A stretch of 64,000 bases of DNA from NCBI RefSeq assembly GCF_000091305.1, contig NC_013929.1:248001-312000 (forward strand), written 5' to 3'. How positions within the stretch are numbered: the first letter of the stretch is position 1; the number at the start of each line of letters is the position of its first letter. Positions 1 to 8,486 of the stretch are shown piece by piece. The translations under genes were made by a program, and so were the position numbers. The notes beneath the pieces are model-generated. The model worked only from the letters and a program-made list of their open reading frames with translations, was not told the origin of the DNA and made no database searches. This DNA comes from Streptomyces scabiei 87.22. GTDB lineage: Bacteria; Actinomycetota; Actinomycetes; Streptomycetales; Streptomycetaceae.

Positions 1-525
1 GACCGCGGCGCTGCGGGTCAGGCCGATGACGCCGTGCTTGGAGGCGTGGTACGCGGCGCGCTCGGGCAGTCCGACGAGCCCGCCCAGGGAGGAGCAGTTG
101 ACGATGGCGCCGCTGCCCTGCTCGCGCATCTGCCGCAGTTCGTGCTTCATCGACGCCCAGACGCCGCGCAGGTTGACGCCGTTGACCCGGTCGAAGTTCT
201 CGGCCGTCTCGTCGGCCGCGTCGGAAGGGTCCACCTGGATGCCGGCGTTGTTGAACGCCATGTCCAGACGGCCGTACTCGCTCACCGCGGTCCGCACCGC
301 CGCCTCCACCTGCTGCTCGTCGGTGACGTCGCAGACGACACCGATCGCCTGCGCGCCGCTGCCGGTGATCTCCTCGGCAGCCCTGTGGACGGTATCGGGG
401 TCGCGGTCGGCCAGCACCACGGCGGCGCCGGAGTCGGCGAAGGCGCGGGCGGCGGCCAGGCCCATGCCGGAGGCGGCGCCGGTGACGAAGGCGACCTGTC
501 CGGAGAAGTCGTAGGTGGGGGTCAT
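1..525 (-). CDS. SDR family oxidoreductase (3' end cut by window edge)
   Basis: Reading leftward from ATG at 525 gives a classical short-chain dehydrogenase: the cofactor motif TGAASGMG near residue 15, a conserved Asp pair in the LADRD turn, NNAG around residue 90, then a catalytic SSLGG...YHASK (Ser, Tyr, Lys) before the window ends. Such enzymes use NAD(P)H to interconvert alcohols and carbonyls in the cytoplasm. The C-terminal third lies outside the window. A GGAGAC stretch precedes the ATG. The neighbours on the same strand are other oxidoreductases, which suggests a redox-type accessory locus. The substrate cannot be predicted. Confidence 0.9.
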   Translation of the reverse strand, partial: MTPTYDFSGQVAFVTGAASGMGLAAARAFADSGAAVVLADRDPDTVHRAAEEITGSGAQAIGVVCDVTDEQQVEAAVRTAVSEYGRLDMAFNNAGIQVDPSDAADETAENFDRVNGVNLRGVWASMKHELRQMREQGSGAIVNCSSLGGLVGLPERAAYHASKHGVIGLTRSAAV

Positions 526-616
526 GGGAGTCTCCAGTCGAATCGGACATTCCCTCAACGTGCCCGGGATTCTCGAGGCCCCGGGCGAGGGCGAGGGCGA
601 GTCGGTGAGTGGGGGG

Positions 617-697
617 TCAGGGCTTCAGCGGGGTTTTGACGGCGCGACGCTCGGCCATCGCCCGGTAGCCCTCTGCTGCCCGATCGAGCGAGAGTGA
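617..697 (-). pseudogene. 3'-terminal remnant of a zinc alcohol dehydrogenase gene
   Basis: Read leftward this stretch encodes LDRAAEGYRAMAERRAVKT followed by PLKP and a TGA stop. It closely matches the last 26 residues of the intact dehydrogenase whose gene ends at 1288 (LDEAAEGYKAMDERRAIKT, LLKP). No upstream dehydrogenase sequence remains, so only the tail survived. It marks a former third copy or a recombination scar. Confidence 0.75.
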
Positions 698-864
698 GGG
701 CGAGTTGCCGTGCACCCGCCTCAGTAGGTGTCGTGCTGGGTGTTCTTCGAGGCCATGGCCGGCATGCTGGAGGCACCATCGGCGAGCACGGTATGGCCAC
801 GGTCGGCGGACACCATTTCCTGACGGGGCGCGTGATGCCCGCCCGCGTCAGCGGCCGAGTGATG
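698..864. other. Gene-free stretch between ADH remnant and DUF2255 gene
   Basis: With the ADH remnant this is a 340-base interval without an intact gene. On the minus strand a short frame ending at 733 (…SSMPAMASKNTQHDTY, stop) has plausible composition and could be the tail of another lost gene, but I do not recognise it. Confidence 0.3.
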
Positions 865-1245
865 TCAGGCGGTCCGGCCCGGGGTGATCTCGACGGTCGC
901 GGCCTGGGGGCCGGTGGCGACCATGGGAGGCAGGTAGGGGCTGCCGGAGTACTTGTCGCGGTAGGCCGCGTCGATCCGATCCGTGAGGGACGGGTCCGCG
1001 GCGGCGAACGTGACCTCGAAAGTGGAGCCGGCGGCGGTGATGCGGCCCGCGCGCTGGTTCATCGCGGACTTGTACCAGCGGGAGTTCGTGCCGTTGTAGG
1101 CGCGGACGAAGAGGCGTCCGTCCACCACGACGGACCAGATCCAGGTCAGGGTGCCGTGGGTGACCCCGTCTGCCCGCAATGGAGCGATGCGGAGGTCATC
1201 GGTGGCCGCGACACGGGCGATGTCGCCAGAGGACCAGGCGGTCAT
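865..1245 (-). CDS. DUF2255 family protein
   Basis: The 126-residue product has the pattern of the DUF2255 family: an N-terminal WSSGDIARVAATDDLRIAP, a central TWIWSVVVDGRLFVRAYNG, and an RWYKSAMNQRAGRI helix. The fold is probably the small flavin-like split barrel seen in such single-domain actinobacterial proteins; no catalytic residues can be named. It starts at ATG 1245, with AAAGGA 11 bases upstream. It sits 42 bases downstream of, and co-oriented with, the dehydrogenase at 1288-2310, so both are probably co-transcribed. The function is unknown. Confidence 0.8.
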   Translation of the reverse strand: MTAWSSGDIARVAATDDLRIAPLRADGVTHGTLTWIWSVVVDGRLFVRAYNGTNSRWYKSAMNQRAGRITAAGSTFEVTFAAADPSLTDRIDAAYRDKYSGSPYLPPMVATGPQAATVEITPGRTA

Positions 1246-1287
1246 CTGTTCGGGTGTCCTTTCGTCGGACGGTGGATCGCGACAGGG

Positions 1288-2310
1288 TCAGGGCTTCAGC
1301 AGGGTTTTGATGGCGCGGCGCTCGTCCATCGCCTTGTAGCCCTCGGCGGCCTCATCGAGCGGCAGGGTCAGGTCGAAGACCTTGCCCGGGTCGATCGTGC
1401 GGTCCCAGATGAGCCGGATCAGCTCGGGCAGGAAGCGGCGCACCGGAGCGGGGCCGCCGTGCAGGTGTACCTCGGCGAAGAACAGTTCCTCGCCCGGCAG
1501 CTCCACCCCGTGGGCCACGCCCACGTATCCGACGTGTCCGCCGGGGCGGGCGGAGCGGATGGCCTGCATCATCGACTCCTGGGTGCCGACGGCCTCGATC
1601 ACGCTGTGGGCGCCGTATCCGCCGGTCAGCTCCTTGATCCTGGCCACGCCCTCGTCGCCGCGCTCTTCGACGATGTCGGTGGCGCCGAACTCGCGGGCGA
1701 GCTTCTGCCGGGACGCGTGCCGCGACATCGCGATGATCCGCTCCGCGCCCAGCTGCTTCGCGGCCAGAATGGCGAGCAGGCCCACGGCACCGTCACCGAC
1801 CACGGCCACAGTCCTGCCCGGCCCCACCTCGGCGGCCACGGCCCCGAACCAGCCCGTGCCGAGCACATCGGAAGCGGCCAGCAGCGAGGGAATCAGGTCC
1901 TCGTCCGGCATGGCGGGGGTGGCGACGAGGGTGCCGTCGGCGAGCGGCACCCGCAGGTATTCCGCCTGGGCCCCGCCGGCGCCGACGAACTCGACGTGCG
2001 CGCATCGCGACTGGTAGCCGGCCTCGCAGATCTCGCAGGTGTTGTCCGAGGCCATGAACGAACCGACGACGAAGTCGCCGACTCCGATGTTCTTCACCTC
2101 GTCGCCGATCTCGGTGACCACGCCGACGTACTCGTGCCCGATCGGGGTCGGCTGCTTCACCTCGTTGATGCCGCGGTAGTCCCACAGGTCCGAACCGCAC
2201 ACGCAGGCGGCCGACACCCGGATGATCGCATCCGTCTGTGCGACGATCGTGGGGTTCTCGCGCTCTTCCACCCGGACGTCGCCCGGGGCATGAATGACAG
2301 CTCCACGCAT
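1288..2310 (-). CDS. Zinc-dependent alcohol dehydrogenase (MDR family)
   Basis: This 340-residue medium-chain dehydrogenase has the catalytic-zinc Cys in CVCGSDLW, GHEYVGVV with the zinc His-Glu, a four-Cys structural-zinc-like loop reduced to CEICEAGYQSRC, and a Rossmann motif VVGDGAVGLLA. It should oxidise or reduce a small alcohol/aldehyde with NAD(P). I chose ATG 2310 because AAAAGGAA lies 8 bases upstream; the in-frame GTG at 2328 overlaps that ribosome site. It is divergent from the XRE regulator at 2433, which probably controls it. It is a paralogue of the dehydrogenase at 5852-6895 (shared DxDxAAEGY-like tail and GGPAPVR motif). Confidence 0.93.
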   Translation of the reverse strand: MRGAVIHAPGDVRVEERENPTIVAQTDAIIRVSAACVCGSDLWDYRGINEVKQPTPIGHEYVGVVTEIGDEVKNIGVGDFVVGSFMASDNTCEICEAGYQSRCAHVEFVGAGGAQAEYLRVPLADGTLVATPAMPDEDLIPSLLAASDVLGTGWFGAVAAEVGPGRTVAVVGDGAVGLLAILAAKQLGAERIIAMSRHASRQKLAREFGATDIVEERGDEGVARIKELTGGYGAHSVIEAVGTQESMMQAIRSARPGGHVGYVGVAHGVELPGEELFFAEVHLHGGPAPVRRFLPELIRLIWDRTIDPGKVFDLTLPLDEAAEGYKAMDERRAIKTLLKP

Positions 2311-2432
2311 GTGCAGATTCCTTTTCACACGGATTTACTGGGGTGCCTTGCCACCATCCCTCGCCCCACGGGGGCCTGCCAGGCACTCTCAGGGACCCCC
2401 TTGTGGGAAGCAGACGTCCTAGCGTGGGAGCC

Positions 2433-3374
2433 ATGGAGTTTCAGCAGGAGATCCGGGGCTTCCTCATGAGCCGCCGGGCGAGGATCACCCCCGAGCAGGC
2501 CGGGCTGCCCTTCGTCGGAGGCAACCGTCGTGTCGAGGGGCTGCGCCGGGAGGAGGTCGCGATGCTCGCCGGCCTCAGCGTCGAGTACTACACCCGTCTG
2601 GAGCGCGGCCGGCTCGGTGGAGCGTCGGAGAGTGTCCTCGATGCGATCGCCCGTACGCTGCAACTCGACGACGACGAGCGTGCCCACCTCTACGACCTGG
2701 CCCGCAACGTCGCGCCCGGCGCACCCCGCAGGCGCCCCAGGCCCACCTCGCCCATCACCGCGTCGGTGCAGCAGGTCCTCGCCTCCATGAGCGTGCCCGC
2801 CGTGGTGCAGAACGGCCGCCTCGACCTTCTCGCGGCCAACGACCTGGGCCGCGCCCTGTACGCCGATCTGTTCCCCGCGGGCAAGCAGCCACCGAACTTC
2901 GCCCGGTACGTGTTCCTCGACCCGCGTGCCGAAGCCTTCTACGACGACATCGACCAGGCGAAGAACCTGCTGGTCGCGATCCTGCGCGCGACCGCCGGGC
3001 GCGACCCGCTGGACAAGCAGGTGAGCGAACTCATCGGCGAGCTCTCCGTCCGCAGCACCGATTTCGGCACCCGCTGGGCCAAGCACAACGTGCGCCGCCA
3101 CTCACGCGGCCGCAAGGTCGTCCACCACCGGGCCGTGGGCACGCTGGAACTCGTCTACGACGACTTCGCACTGCCCGGCGACCCGCACGTCACCATCACC
3201 ACCTGGACCGCGGCCCCCGGTACGCCCAGCGCCGACTGCCTCACCCTGCTGGCGACCTGGGCGGAGACTCAGAAGCAGGCACAGAAGCAGGCACAGGCCA
3301 TGGACGCAGTACACGAGTCTTCGACCACGAGCCGGGCCGACACGTCTGAGCACCGTGACGGCGACGGCCGATAG
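2433..3374 (+). CDS. XRE-family regulator with MmyB-like ligand domain
   Basis: The product has 313 residues. Residues 1-75 form a helix-turn-helix (ITPEQAGLP, VEGLRREEVAMLAGLSVEYY, TRLERGR), typical of regulators that sit beside oxidoreductases in actinobacteria. The rest matches the MmyB ligand-binding domain (LLAANDLGRALYADLF, NFARYVFLDPRA, ELIGELSVRSTDFGTRWA). The tail is low-complexity (QKQAQKQAQ) and hydrophilic. Start ATG 2433 follows GGGAG. It is divergent from the dehydrogenase at 1288-2310 with a 122-base shared promoter region. It is likely a ligand-responsive repressor of that gene; the ligand is unknown. Confidence 0.9.
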   Translation: MEFQQEIRGFLMSRRARITPEQAGLPFVGGNRRVEGLRREEVAMLAGLSVEYYTRLERGRLGGASESVLDAIARTLQLDDDERAHLYDLARNVAPGAPRRRPRPTSPITASVQQVLASMSVPAVVQNGRLDLLAANDLGRALYADLFPAGKQPPNFARYVFLDPRAEAFYDDIDQAKNLLVAILRATAGRDPLDKQVSELIGELSVRSTDFGTRWAKHNVRRHSRGRKVVHHRAVGTLELVYDDFALPGDPHVTITTWTAAPGTPSADCLTLLATWAETQKQAQKQAQAMDAVHESSTTSRADTSEHRDGDGR

Positions 3375-3473
3375 CGCCTTCACCGGCAGCTTCCAGTCGG
3401 CAGCCGTGAGCGTCGAACACCTTGTCGTGGCTTCAGGATGTGGGTGGACGGCGTTGGCTGGTGCCGGGTCGTG

Positions 3474-4364
3474 TCACGTGGGTCTGGTTGCTGCGAGGCT
3501 GGCCAGGAGCTTGAGTCGGTCTTCGGAGGTGCTGCCGGGTTCGGCGGTGTAGAGCGTCAGGTCGTGCATGGCCCGGTGGGACAGGGGCAGGTCCAGGGAC
3601 TGGTAGGTCAGCTCCAGGTCACCGACCTCGGGGTGCCACAGGCGTTTGATGCCGTCGTGGCGGATGCGGACCTCATGGGCGGCCCATCGGTGGCGGAAGT
3701 CGGGGCTGAGGGTGGACAGTTCGCCGATGAGTTCGCGCAGGGCCCGGTCGTGGGGCTCGCGTCCGGCTTCCGCGCGCAGCAGCGCGGCGGTGGCGGAGGC
3801 GGCGGCGTCCCAGTCGACGAAGAACTGCTGCGAGCCGGGGTCGAGGAAGATGTAGCGGGCGACGTTGGGCCGGCCGTGCTTGTCGGTGGTCTCGCTTTCG
3901 AAGACCGGCGCGTGCAGGGCCCGGGCCAGCGCGTTGCCGGCGACGATGTCCTGGCGGCCGTTGCGTACGAACGCGGAGGACATCGTCATGGAGTCGAGCA
4001 GCCACTGGACGCGGGGCGGGACCGCGACATCCCTGCGGCGTGACGGCGGGCGGCGGGCGGGCCGGGCGGCGCGGGCCAGGTCGAACAGGTAGGTGCGTTC
4101 GTCGTCGTCCAGCTCCAGGGCCTGGGCGACCGCGGCGAGCACGTCCTCGGAGACGCCGTTGATGTGGCCTTTCTCCAGGCGGGTGTACCACTCGGTGCTC
4201 ACTCCGGCCAGCACGGCGACCTCCTCGCGCCGCAGGCCGGGCACCCGGCGTCGGCCGCTGGTGGGCAGTCCCGCCTGTTCAGGGGTGATCTTCGCGCGGC
4301 GGCTGGCGAGGAAGTCGCGGATCTCGGTGCGGTGGTCGGAGCGGTCGTCGGGGAGCGGTTCCAT
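3474..4364 (-). CDS. XRE-family regulator with MmyB-like ligand domain (second copy)
   Basis: This 296-residue paralogue of the regulator at 2433 has the same layout: helix-turn-helix (ITPEQAGLP, VPGLRREEVAVLAGVSTEWY, TRLEKGH) and MmyB-like domain (IVAGNALARALHAP, RPNVARYIFLDPGSQ, ELIGELSTLSPDFRHRWA). ATG 4364 is used here; a GTG three codons upstream (4373) is an alternative because GAAAGG abuts the ATG. It is divergent from the MFS gene at 4499, with which it probably forms a regulator/target pair. It converges on the first regulator across a 99-base gap. Confidence 0.9.
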   Translation of the reverse strand: MEPLPDDRSDHRTEIRDFLASRRAKITPEQAGLPTSGRRRVPGLRREEVAVLAGVSTEWYTRLEKGHINGVSEDVLAAVAQALELDDDERTYLFDLARAARPARRPPSRRRDVAVPPRVQWLLDSMTMSSAFVRNGRQDIVAGNALARALHAPVFESETTDKHGRPNVARYIFLDPGSQQFFVDWDAAASATAALLRAEAGREPHDRALRELIGELSTLSPDFRHRWAAHEVRIRHDGIKRLWHPEVGDLELTYQSLDLPLSHRAMHDLTLYTAEPGSTSEDRLKLLASLAATRPT

Positions 4365-4498
4365 GCCTTTCACGGTAGCGATCGGCTCGCAAAGAGGGAG
4401 GTTGAGTCTGTCCCCCCTATAAACGCAGCCTTCCTCAAGGGTGGAGCGGCTTGTTCTCTGGGTGACGTACCCCGATCGCAACCCCACGGAGATGAACC

Positions 4499-5779
4499 TT
4501 GAGTACGCGAGGAGCAACCCTCCACGCTCCGGCCGAGGCGGTACGGGCCGAAAACGGTCAGCCCCCGTCCACCTGGCTTCCGCTGGTCGTCCACGTGCTC
4601 GCACTGGGCACGTTCCTGATGGGCACCACGGAGTTCGTCGTGGCCGGCCTGCTGCCCGAGATCGCGGGCGACCTGCAGGTCAGCGTCGCCCGGACCGGCC
4701 TGATGATCACCGTCTTCGCCGTCGGGATGATCGTCGGCGCGCCGCTGACGGCGATGCTCACGCTGCGGTTGCCCACCCGACTGACGCTGATGCTCGCCCT
4801 GGCCGTCTTCGCCCTCGGGCATGTGATCGTCGCCGTCGGCTCCGGCCTCACGATGCTGCTGGCGGCACGGTTCCTGACGGCGATCGCCACGGGGGCGTTC
4901 TGGGCCGTGGCCAACGTGGCCGCCACCCGTGCCGCCGGCCCTGCCGCCGGCGCCCGCGCCCTGGGCCTGGTCGGGGCAGGGGCCATGCTCGCCAACGTCG
5001 TGGGCGTGCCGCTGGGCGCGTTCGCCGGACAGCTCATGGGCTGGCGCGGACCGTTCTGGGCTCTCGCAGCCCTCGCGGCCGCGGCCGTCCCTCTGATCGC
5101 CCGCACCGTCCCGCAGGACGGTCCGGCCCAGCGGGTGGGATCGATCCGCTCCGAGCTGACCGCGCTGCGCTCCGGCCGCCTGTGGCTCGTGCTGGCCGCC
5201 TGCGCCACCACGACCGGCGGTGTCCTGGCCGCGTACTCCTACATCGCACCGTTGCTGACCGACCGGGCCGGGCTCGCCGCCGGGCTGGTGCCGCTGGTCC
5301 TCGTCGGCTTCGGCCTCGGCGCCCTCGCCGGTTCGCTGGTCGGGGGCAGGCTGGGCGACCGCCGCCCGCACCTGGTCACCGTCGCCGCCGCCGCGGGCGC
5401 CACGCTCCTCCTCCTGGCGATCGTTCTGTCGGCCGGCTCCGCCCCCGCCACCATCGTCCTGGTCACCCTGCTGGGCTTCTTCGGCCTCGGCGCCAACCCG
5501 GTCCTGATGGCCCTGGCTGTCCGTTACGCCGGCCAGGCACCCACCCTGGCCTCGGCCCTGACCGTCTCGGCGTTCAACCTCGGCACCGCCATCGGCTCCT
5601 GGTTCGCCGGCCTGGCCCTGGAACGCGCCGGCACCACCGGCCCCACCGTGGTCGGCGCCGCCATCGCCGCCCTGACCCTGATCCCCACCATCGCCCTCGC
5701 CCTGCGACAGCACCAGCGTGCCGGTTCACCCGGCACGAGCGTCCGGTATGCGGCCCCCGTCCCTGCCGACCAGGCTTGA
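4499..5779 (+). CDS. MFS efflux transporter (DHA1/AraJ-like)
   Basis: The 426-residue membrane protein has about twelve hydrophobic helices. It carries the conserved first-helix motif GTTEFVVAGLLPEIA of the AraJ/chloramphenicol-resistance branch of drug:H+ antiporters, and a loop motif GRLGDRRPH. It probably exports a small organic compound or drug from the cytoplasm. The start is TTG 4499, seven bases after GGAG; the ATG at 4492 is out of frame. It is followed 72 bases on by the dehydrogenase at 5852, so the two are likely one transcript under the XRE regulator at 3474-4364. Confidence 0.92.
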   Translation: MSTRGATLHAPAEAVRAENGQPPSTWLPLVVHVLALGTFLMGTTEFVVAGLLPEIAGDLQVSVARTGLMITVFAVGMIVGAPLTAMLTLRLPTRLTLMLALAVFALGHVIVAVGSGLTMLLAARFLTAIATGAFWAVANVAATRAAGPAAGARALGLVGAGAMLANVVGVPLGAFAGQLMGWRGPFWALAALAAAAVPLIARTVPQDGPAQRVGSIRSELTALRSGRLWLVLAACATTTGGVLAAYSYIAPLLTDRAGLAAGLVPLVLVGFGLGALAGSLVGGRLGDRRPHLVTVAAAAGATLLLLAIVLSAGSAPATIVLVTLLGFFGLGANPVLMALAVRYAGQAPTLASALTVSAFNLGTAIGSWFAGLALERAGTTGPTVVGAAIAALTLIPTIALALRQHQRAGSPGTSVRYAAPVPADQA

Positions 5780-5807
5780 ACCGTCACGCCCGCTCTGACC
5801 AGCAGTT

Positions 5808-5838
5808 CCCCGAAACAGCACCGCCCCGAAACAGCACC
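5808..5838 (+). repeat. 15-bp tandem direct repeat upstream of ADH
   Basis: CCCCGAAACAGCACC occurs at 5808-5822 and again at 5824-5838, with one base between (period 16). It lies 14 bases before the dehydrogenase start at 5852. It may be a regulator-binding or mRNA-processing site, or a simple duplication. Confidence 0.6.
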
Positions 5839-5851
5839 TGGAGAACACATC

Positions 5852-6895
5852 ATGCGCGCAACCCTCCTGTACGGCGCCGGCGACGTCCGCGTCGAGGACG
5901 TCCCCGACTCCGTCATCAAGCTGCCCACCGACGCCCTGGTCCGCATCACCGCCTCCTGTGTCTGCGGCAGCGATCTGTGGCCCTACGCCTCGGCGAAGCC
6001 CGAGGACGGTCCCGCGCGGATGGGGCACGAGTTCATCGGCATCGTCGAGGACACCGGCACCGAGGTCACCACCGTCAAGCGCGGCGACCTGGTCGTCGCC
6101 CCCTTCGCGATCTCCGACAACACCTGCGCGTTCTGCCGCGAGGGCCTGCACACCTCTTGCGCCCACGCCCAGGCCAACTTCTGGGACGGCGAGGCGGAGG
6201 AGGGCGGTCAGGCCGAGGCGGTCCGTGTCCCGCTCGCCGACGGCACCCTCGTCAAGCTCCCCGTCGCCGCCGACTCCGCCCTGATCCCGTCCCTGCTGAC
6301 GCTCTCGGACGTGTTCGGCACCGGCTACCACGCCGCCGTCGCGGGCGGGGTCAGCGAGCGGACGCGGGTCACCGTGATCGGTGACGGCGCGGTCGGCCTG
6401 CTGGGCGTGCTGTCGGCCAAGCGGCTGGGCGCCGAGCAGATCATCCTCATGGGCCGTCATCAGGCGCGTACCGACCTCGGGCGGGAGTTCGGCGCCACCG
6501 ACGTCGTCTCCGCACGGGGCGAGGAAGGCATCGCCCGGGCGCGGGAGCTCACCGGCGGAGAGGGCACGCACGTGGTCCTGGAGTGCGTCGGCAACATGCC
6601 CGCCTACGAACAGGCCGTCGGCATCGTCCGCCCGGGCGGCGTGATCAGCCGGGTCGGCGTCCCGCAGTACGAGGAGGCCCCGATCGGCTTCGGCAGCCTC
6701 TTCCGCCACAACATCCGGCTGGCCGGCGGTCCCGCGCCGGTGCGCGCCTACATCGAGGAACTGCTGCCCGACATCCTCAGCGGGGCCATCGAGCCCGGCA
6801 AGGTCTTCGACGTCACCACTGGCCTCGACGGCGTCCCGGCCGGCTACCAGGACATGGCCGACCGCAAGAGCCTCAAGGTCCTCATCAACCCCTGA
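5852..6895 (+). CDS. Zinc-dependent alcohol dehydrogenase (MDR family), second copy
   Basis: This 347-residue dehydrogenase has the catalytic-zinc region ASCVCGSDLWPY, GHEFIGIVEDTG, a Cys-containing loop NTCAFCREGLHTSC, Rossmann motif VIGDGAVGLLGVL and the family tail PGKVFDVTTGLDGVPAGYQDM. It is clearly paralogous to 1288-2310. ATG 5852 has GGAG eight bases upstream. It is downstream of the MFS exporter at 4499 and probably co-transcribed. Pairing of an exporter with a dehydrogenase suggests detoxification of an aldehyde or alcohol; that is an inference. Confidence 0.93.
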   Translation: MRATLLYGAGDVRVEDVPDSVIKLPTDALVRITASCVCGSDLWPYASAKPEDGPARMGHEFIGIVEDTGTEVTTVKRGDLVVAPFAISDNTCAFCREGLHTSCAHAQANFWDGEAEEGGQAEAVRVPLADGTLVKLPVAADSALIPSLLTLSDVFGTGYHAAVAGGVSERTRVTVIGDGAVGLLGVLSAKRLGAEQIILMGRHQARTDLGREFGATDVVSARGEEGIARARELTGGEGTHVVLECVGNMPAYEQAVGIVRPGGVISRVGVPQYEEAPIGFGSLFRHNIRLAGGPAPVRAYIEELLPDILSGAIEPGKVFDVTTGLDGVPAGYQDMADRKSLKVLINP

Positions 6896-7236
6896 CCCGA
6901 CCCCGTACCGGCACGGCAGCAGCACGACGTCTTCGACGAGGACGAAGGCGGCACCCGCCCCCGTGCGACGGACAAGAACAGGTACGGCATCACCATCGCC
7001 GCTGTCCTGCCCGCCCGTCGCCGGGCGTGACCACGGCTGCTTCCCGGACATGCGGGTGCCACCGGCGCCCCCGCAGCGCCCACCTCACTCGAATCCACAA
7101 GACGCGGTCAGGCGCAGCCCCGCCCACTCCCCGGCCGCCAGGCGGATCAGCGCACCTCTTCTCTGACCGCCCCGGGGCCGGTCGTCACGTACAGCGTCTT
7201 GATCAATCCAGTGGTTGAAGCAAGGAGAAGTAACTG
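6896..7236. other. Intergenic stretch, possible short gene remnant
   Basis: There is no intact gene. A plus-strand frame ending at 7029 (…DVFDEDEGGTRPRATDKNR then YGITIAAVLPARRRA, stop) looks protein-like and may be the tail of a lost gene, but I cannot name it. The last 20 bases hold AAGGAGAAG, the ribosome site for the next reading frame. Confidence 0.3.
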
Positions 7237-7728
7237 ATGAGCACTGGCGATTTCCCTCGCGGGCGCTGGCACGGCCACTGGATTGCGGCGGAGCTGCCCG
7301 AGTTCGCGGTTGACCCGACCAGTGTGGGGGGCGACCTCCTGCCGGCTGGGTTCTCGAGGGCGCAGTTCCGTCGGACTTTCGACCTGGAGACCGCCTCGGG
7401 CGTCCCGGACAGGGCGCCCCTGCGAGTGTCAGCGGACTCGCGGTACCTCCTGTGGGTCAACGGTGTTGAGGTGGGACGGGGACTGATCCGCTGCCAGCCG
7501 CGGCGGCTGCGCTACGACGAGTACGACATCGCCGGGCTGTTGCGCCCGGGCCGCAACGTGATCGCCGTACTGGTGACGTACTACGGCCATGCGAACTCGT
7601 TCTGGCAGCCCGCCGCATCCAGCGGTGTGATGGGCCGGGACGCCCAGTTGGCAACCGGCACGGGGGTTGGGGCCGGGAAAGGCTTGCGGGCCGGCTCCAC
7701 GGCGGAGCTGCTTCCTGCGGGTGGGTAG
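7237..7728 (+). pseudogene. Truncated alpha-L-rhamnosidase-like gene (N-terminal domain only)
   Basis: From ATG 7237, with a good AAGGAGAAGTAACTG leader, about 140 residues match the N-terminal beta-sandwich of alpha-L-rhamnosidase-type glycosidases: the strand FRRTFDLETA, SADSRYLLWVNGVEVGRG, RYDEYDIAGLLRPGRNVIAV, and YYGHANSFWQPAASSG. Homologues run to several hundred residues more. Here the similarity stops near 7650 and the frame runs into unrelated low-complexity sequence before a stop at 7726-7728. No catalytic domain is present, so it is a deletion remnant. Confidence 0.7.
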
Positions 7729-8075
7729 CGGCACTCACGAGGGCAGCGGTGTGAGTGTCAGCGCCTCGGCCGGAAGAAACGGGGCCGGCACCGGCGGCGC
7801 GGCAGGCCGAAGCTGAAGCTCAGCGTCGGCTGCCGCGCCGGAGGGATCAAGGTCTCCAAGGCCGTGCTGGACAACTACGGCTTTCACGGCCGGGTTTGAG
7901 CCGACCGTGCGTCTCGCGGAGGACGTGCATGCCCCCGCCTCCGCTCGACGACCTCGATCCCTACGAGCGCCTCCTCCACCCCGCGCCGCCTCCCGTCGCC
8001 GATTCGCTCCGGCTCGGACACGCCGCACGAGACCCCTGCCCGAGGCGGTCCACAGGTGGGCCGTCTACGCCACGG
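7729..8075. other. Gene-free stretch with a short C-terminal remnant
   Basis: A plus-strand frame ending in TGA at 7898-7900 encodes KLKLSVGCRAGGIKVSKAV then LDNYGFHGRV. It reads like the end of a protein, possibly the far end of whatever deletion removed the rhamnosidase body. The remainder has no gene I can support. Confidence 0.3.
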
Positions 8076-8486
8076 TCAGCAGGAGAGACGGCGCAGGCGG
8101 GGCCAGCTCTCCTCGCCGATCACACCGTCCTCGTCCAGGTTGCCGTTGCAGGCGTCGTTGTAGATCTCCTGGAACTTCTTCGCCGCTGCCTTGGAGTTGC
8201 GCCCGAAGATGCCGTCGACCGTCCCCGGGTTGTAGCCGTGGTACTTCAGGATGCACTGCGCTTCCTTGCCGGCGGCGGTCACCTGCGAGGTGGAGGGGAT
8301 GACGGTGTTGCCGTTGTAGTAACCGGCGGAGAGCCGGCCGGTGGAGCTCATGTTGACGTCGCACGGGAAGACCGTGGCCGCGGCGGTGCCGGCTGCGACG
8401 GCGACGCCCCCGGTGGCCGTGCCACCCATCAGGGTGAGGGAGGCGAGCATGATCGCGGTGCGTTTGCGGGCTGCGCTGAGTGCCAT
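8076..8486 (-). CDS. Secreted peptidoglycan-binding domain protein
   Basis: The product has 136 residues. Residues 1-32 are a signal peptide (RKRTAIMLASLTLMGG... ending AVAA). The mature part is a single peptidoglycan-binding-type-1 fold: EAQCILKYHGYNPGTVDGIFG followed by NSKAAAKKFQ and DGVIGEESWPRL. It has four Cys, probably two disulfides. It is expected to sit in the cell wall. The ribosome site GGGGG is inside a perfect GGGGGTCCCCC palindrome just before ATG 8486. It is divergent from 8815-9642, whose extracellular domain is homologous. Confidence 0.85.
   Translation of the reverse strand: MALSAARKRTAIMLASLTLMGGTATGGVAVAAGTAAATVFPCDVNMSSTGRLSAGYYNGNTVIPSTSQVTAAGKEAQCILKYHGYNPGTVDGIFGRNSKAAAKKFQEIYNDACNGNLDEDGVIGEESWPRLRRLSC

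Noticed and set aside
4370..5713. 447-residue minus-strand frame rich in Gly, Gln, Asp and Glu
   Set aside because: It is the antisense shadow of the MFS gene in GC-rich DNA; no domain, start signal or normal composition.
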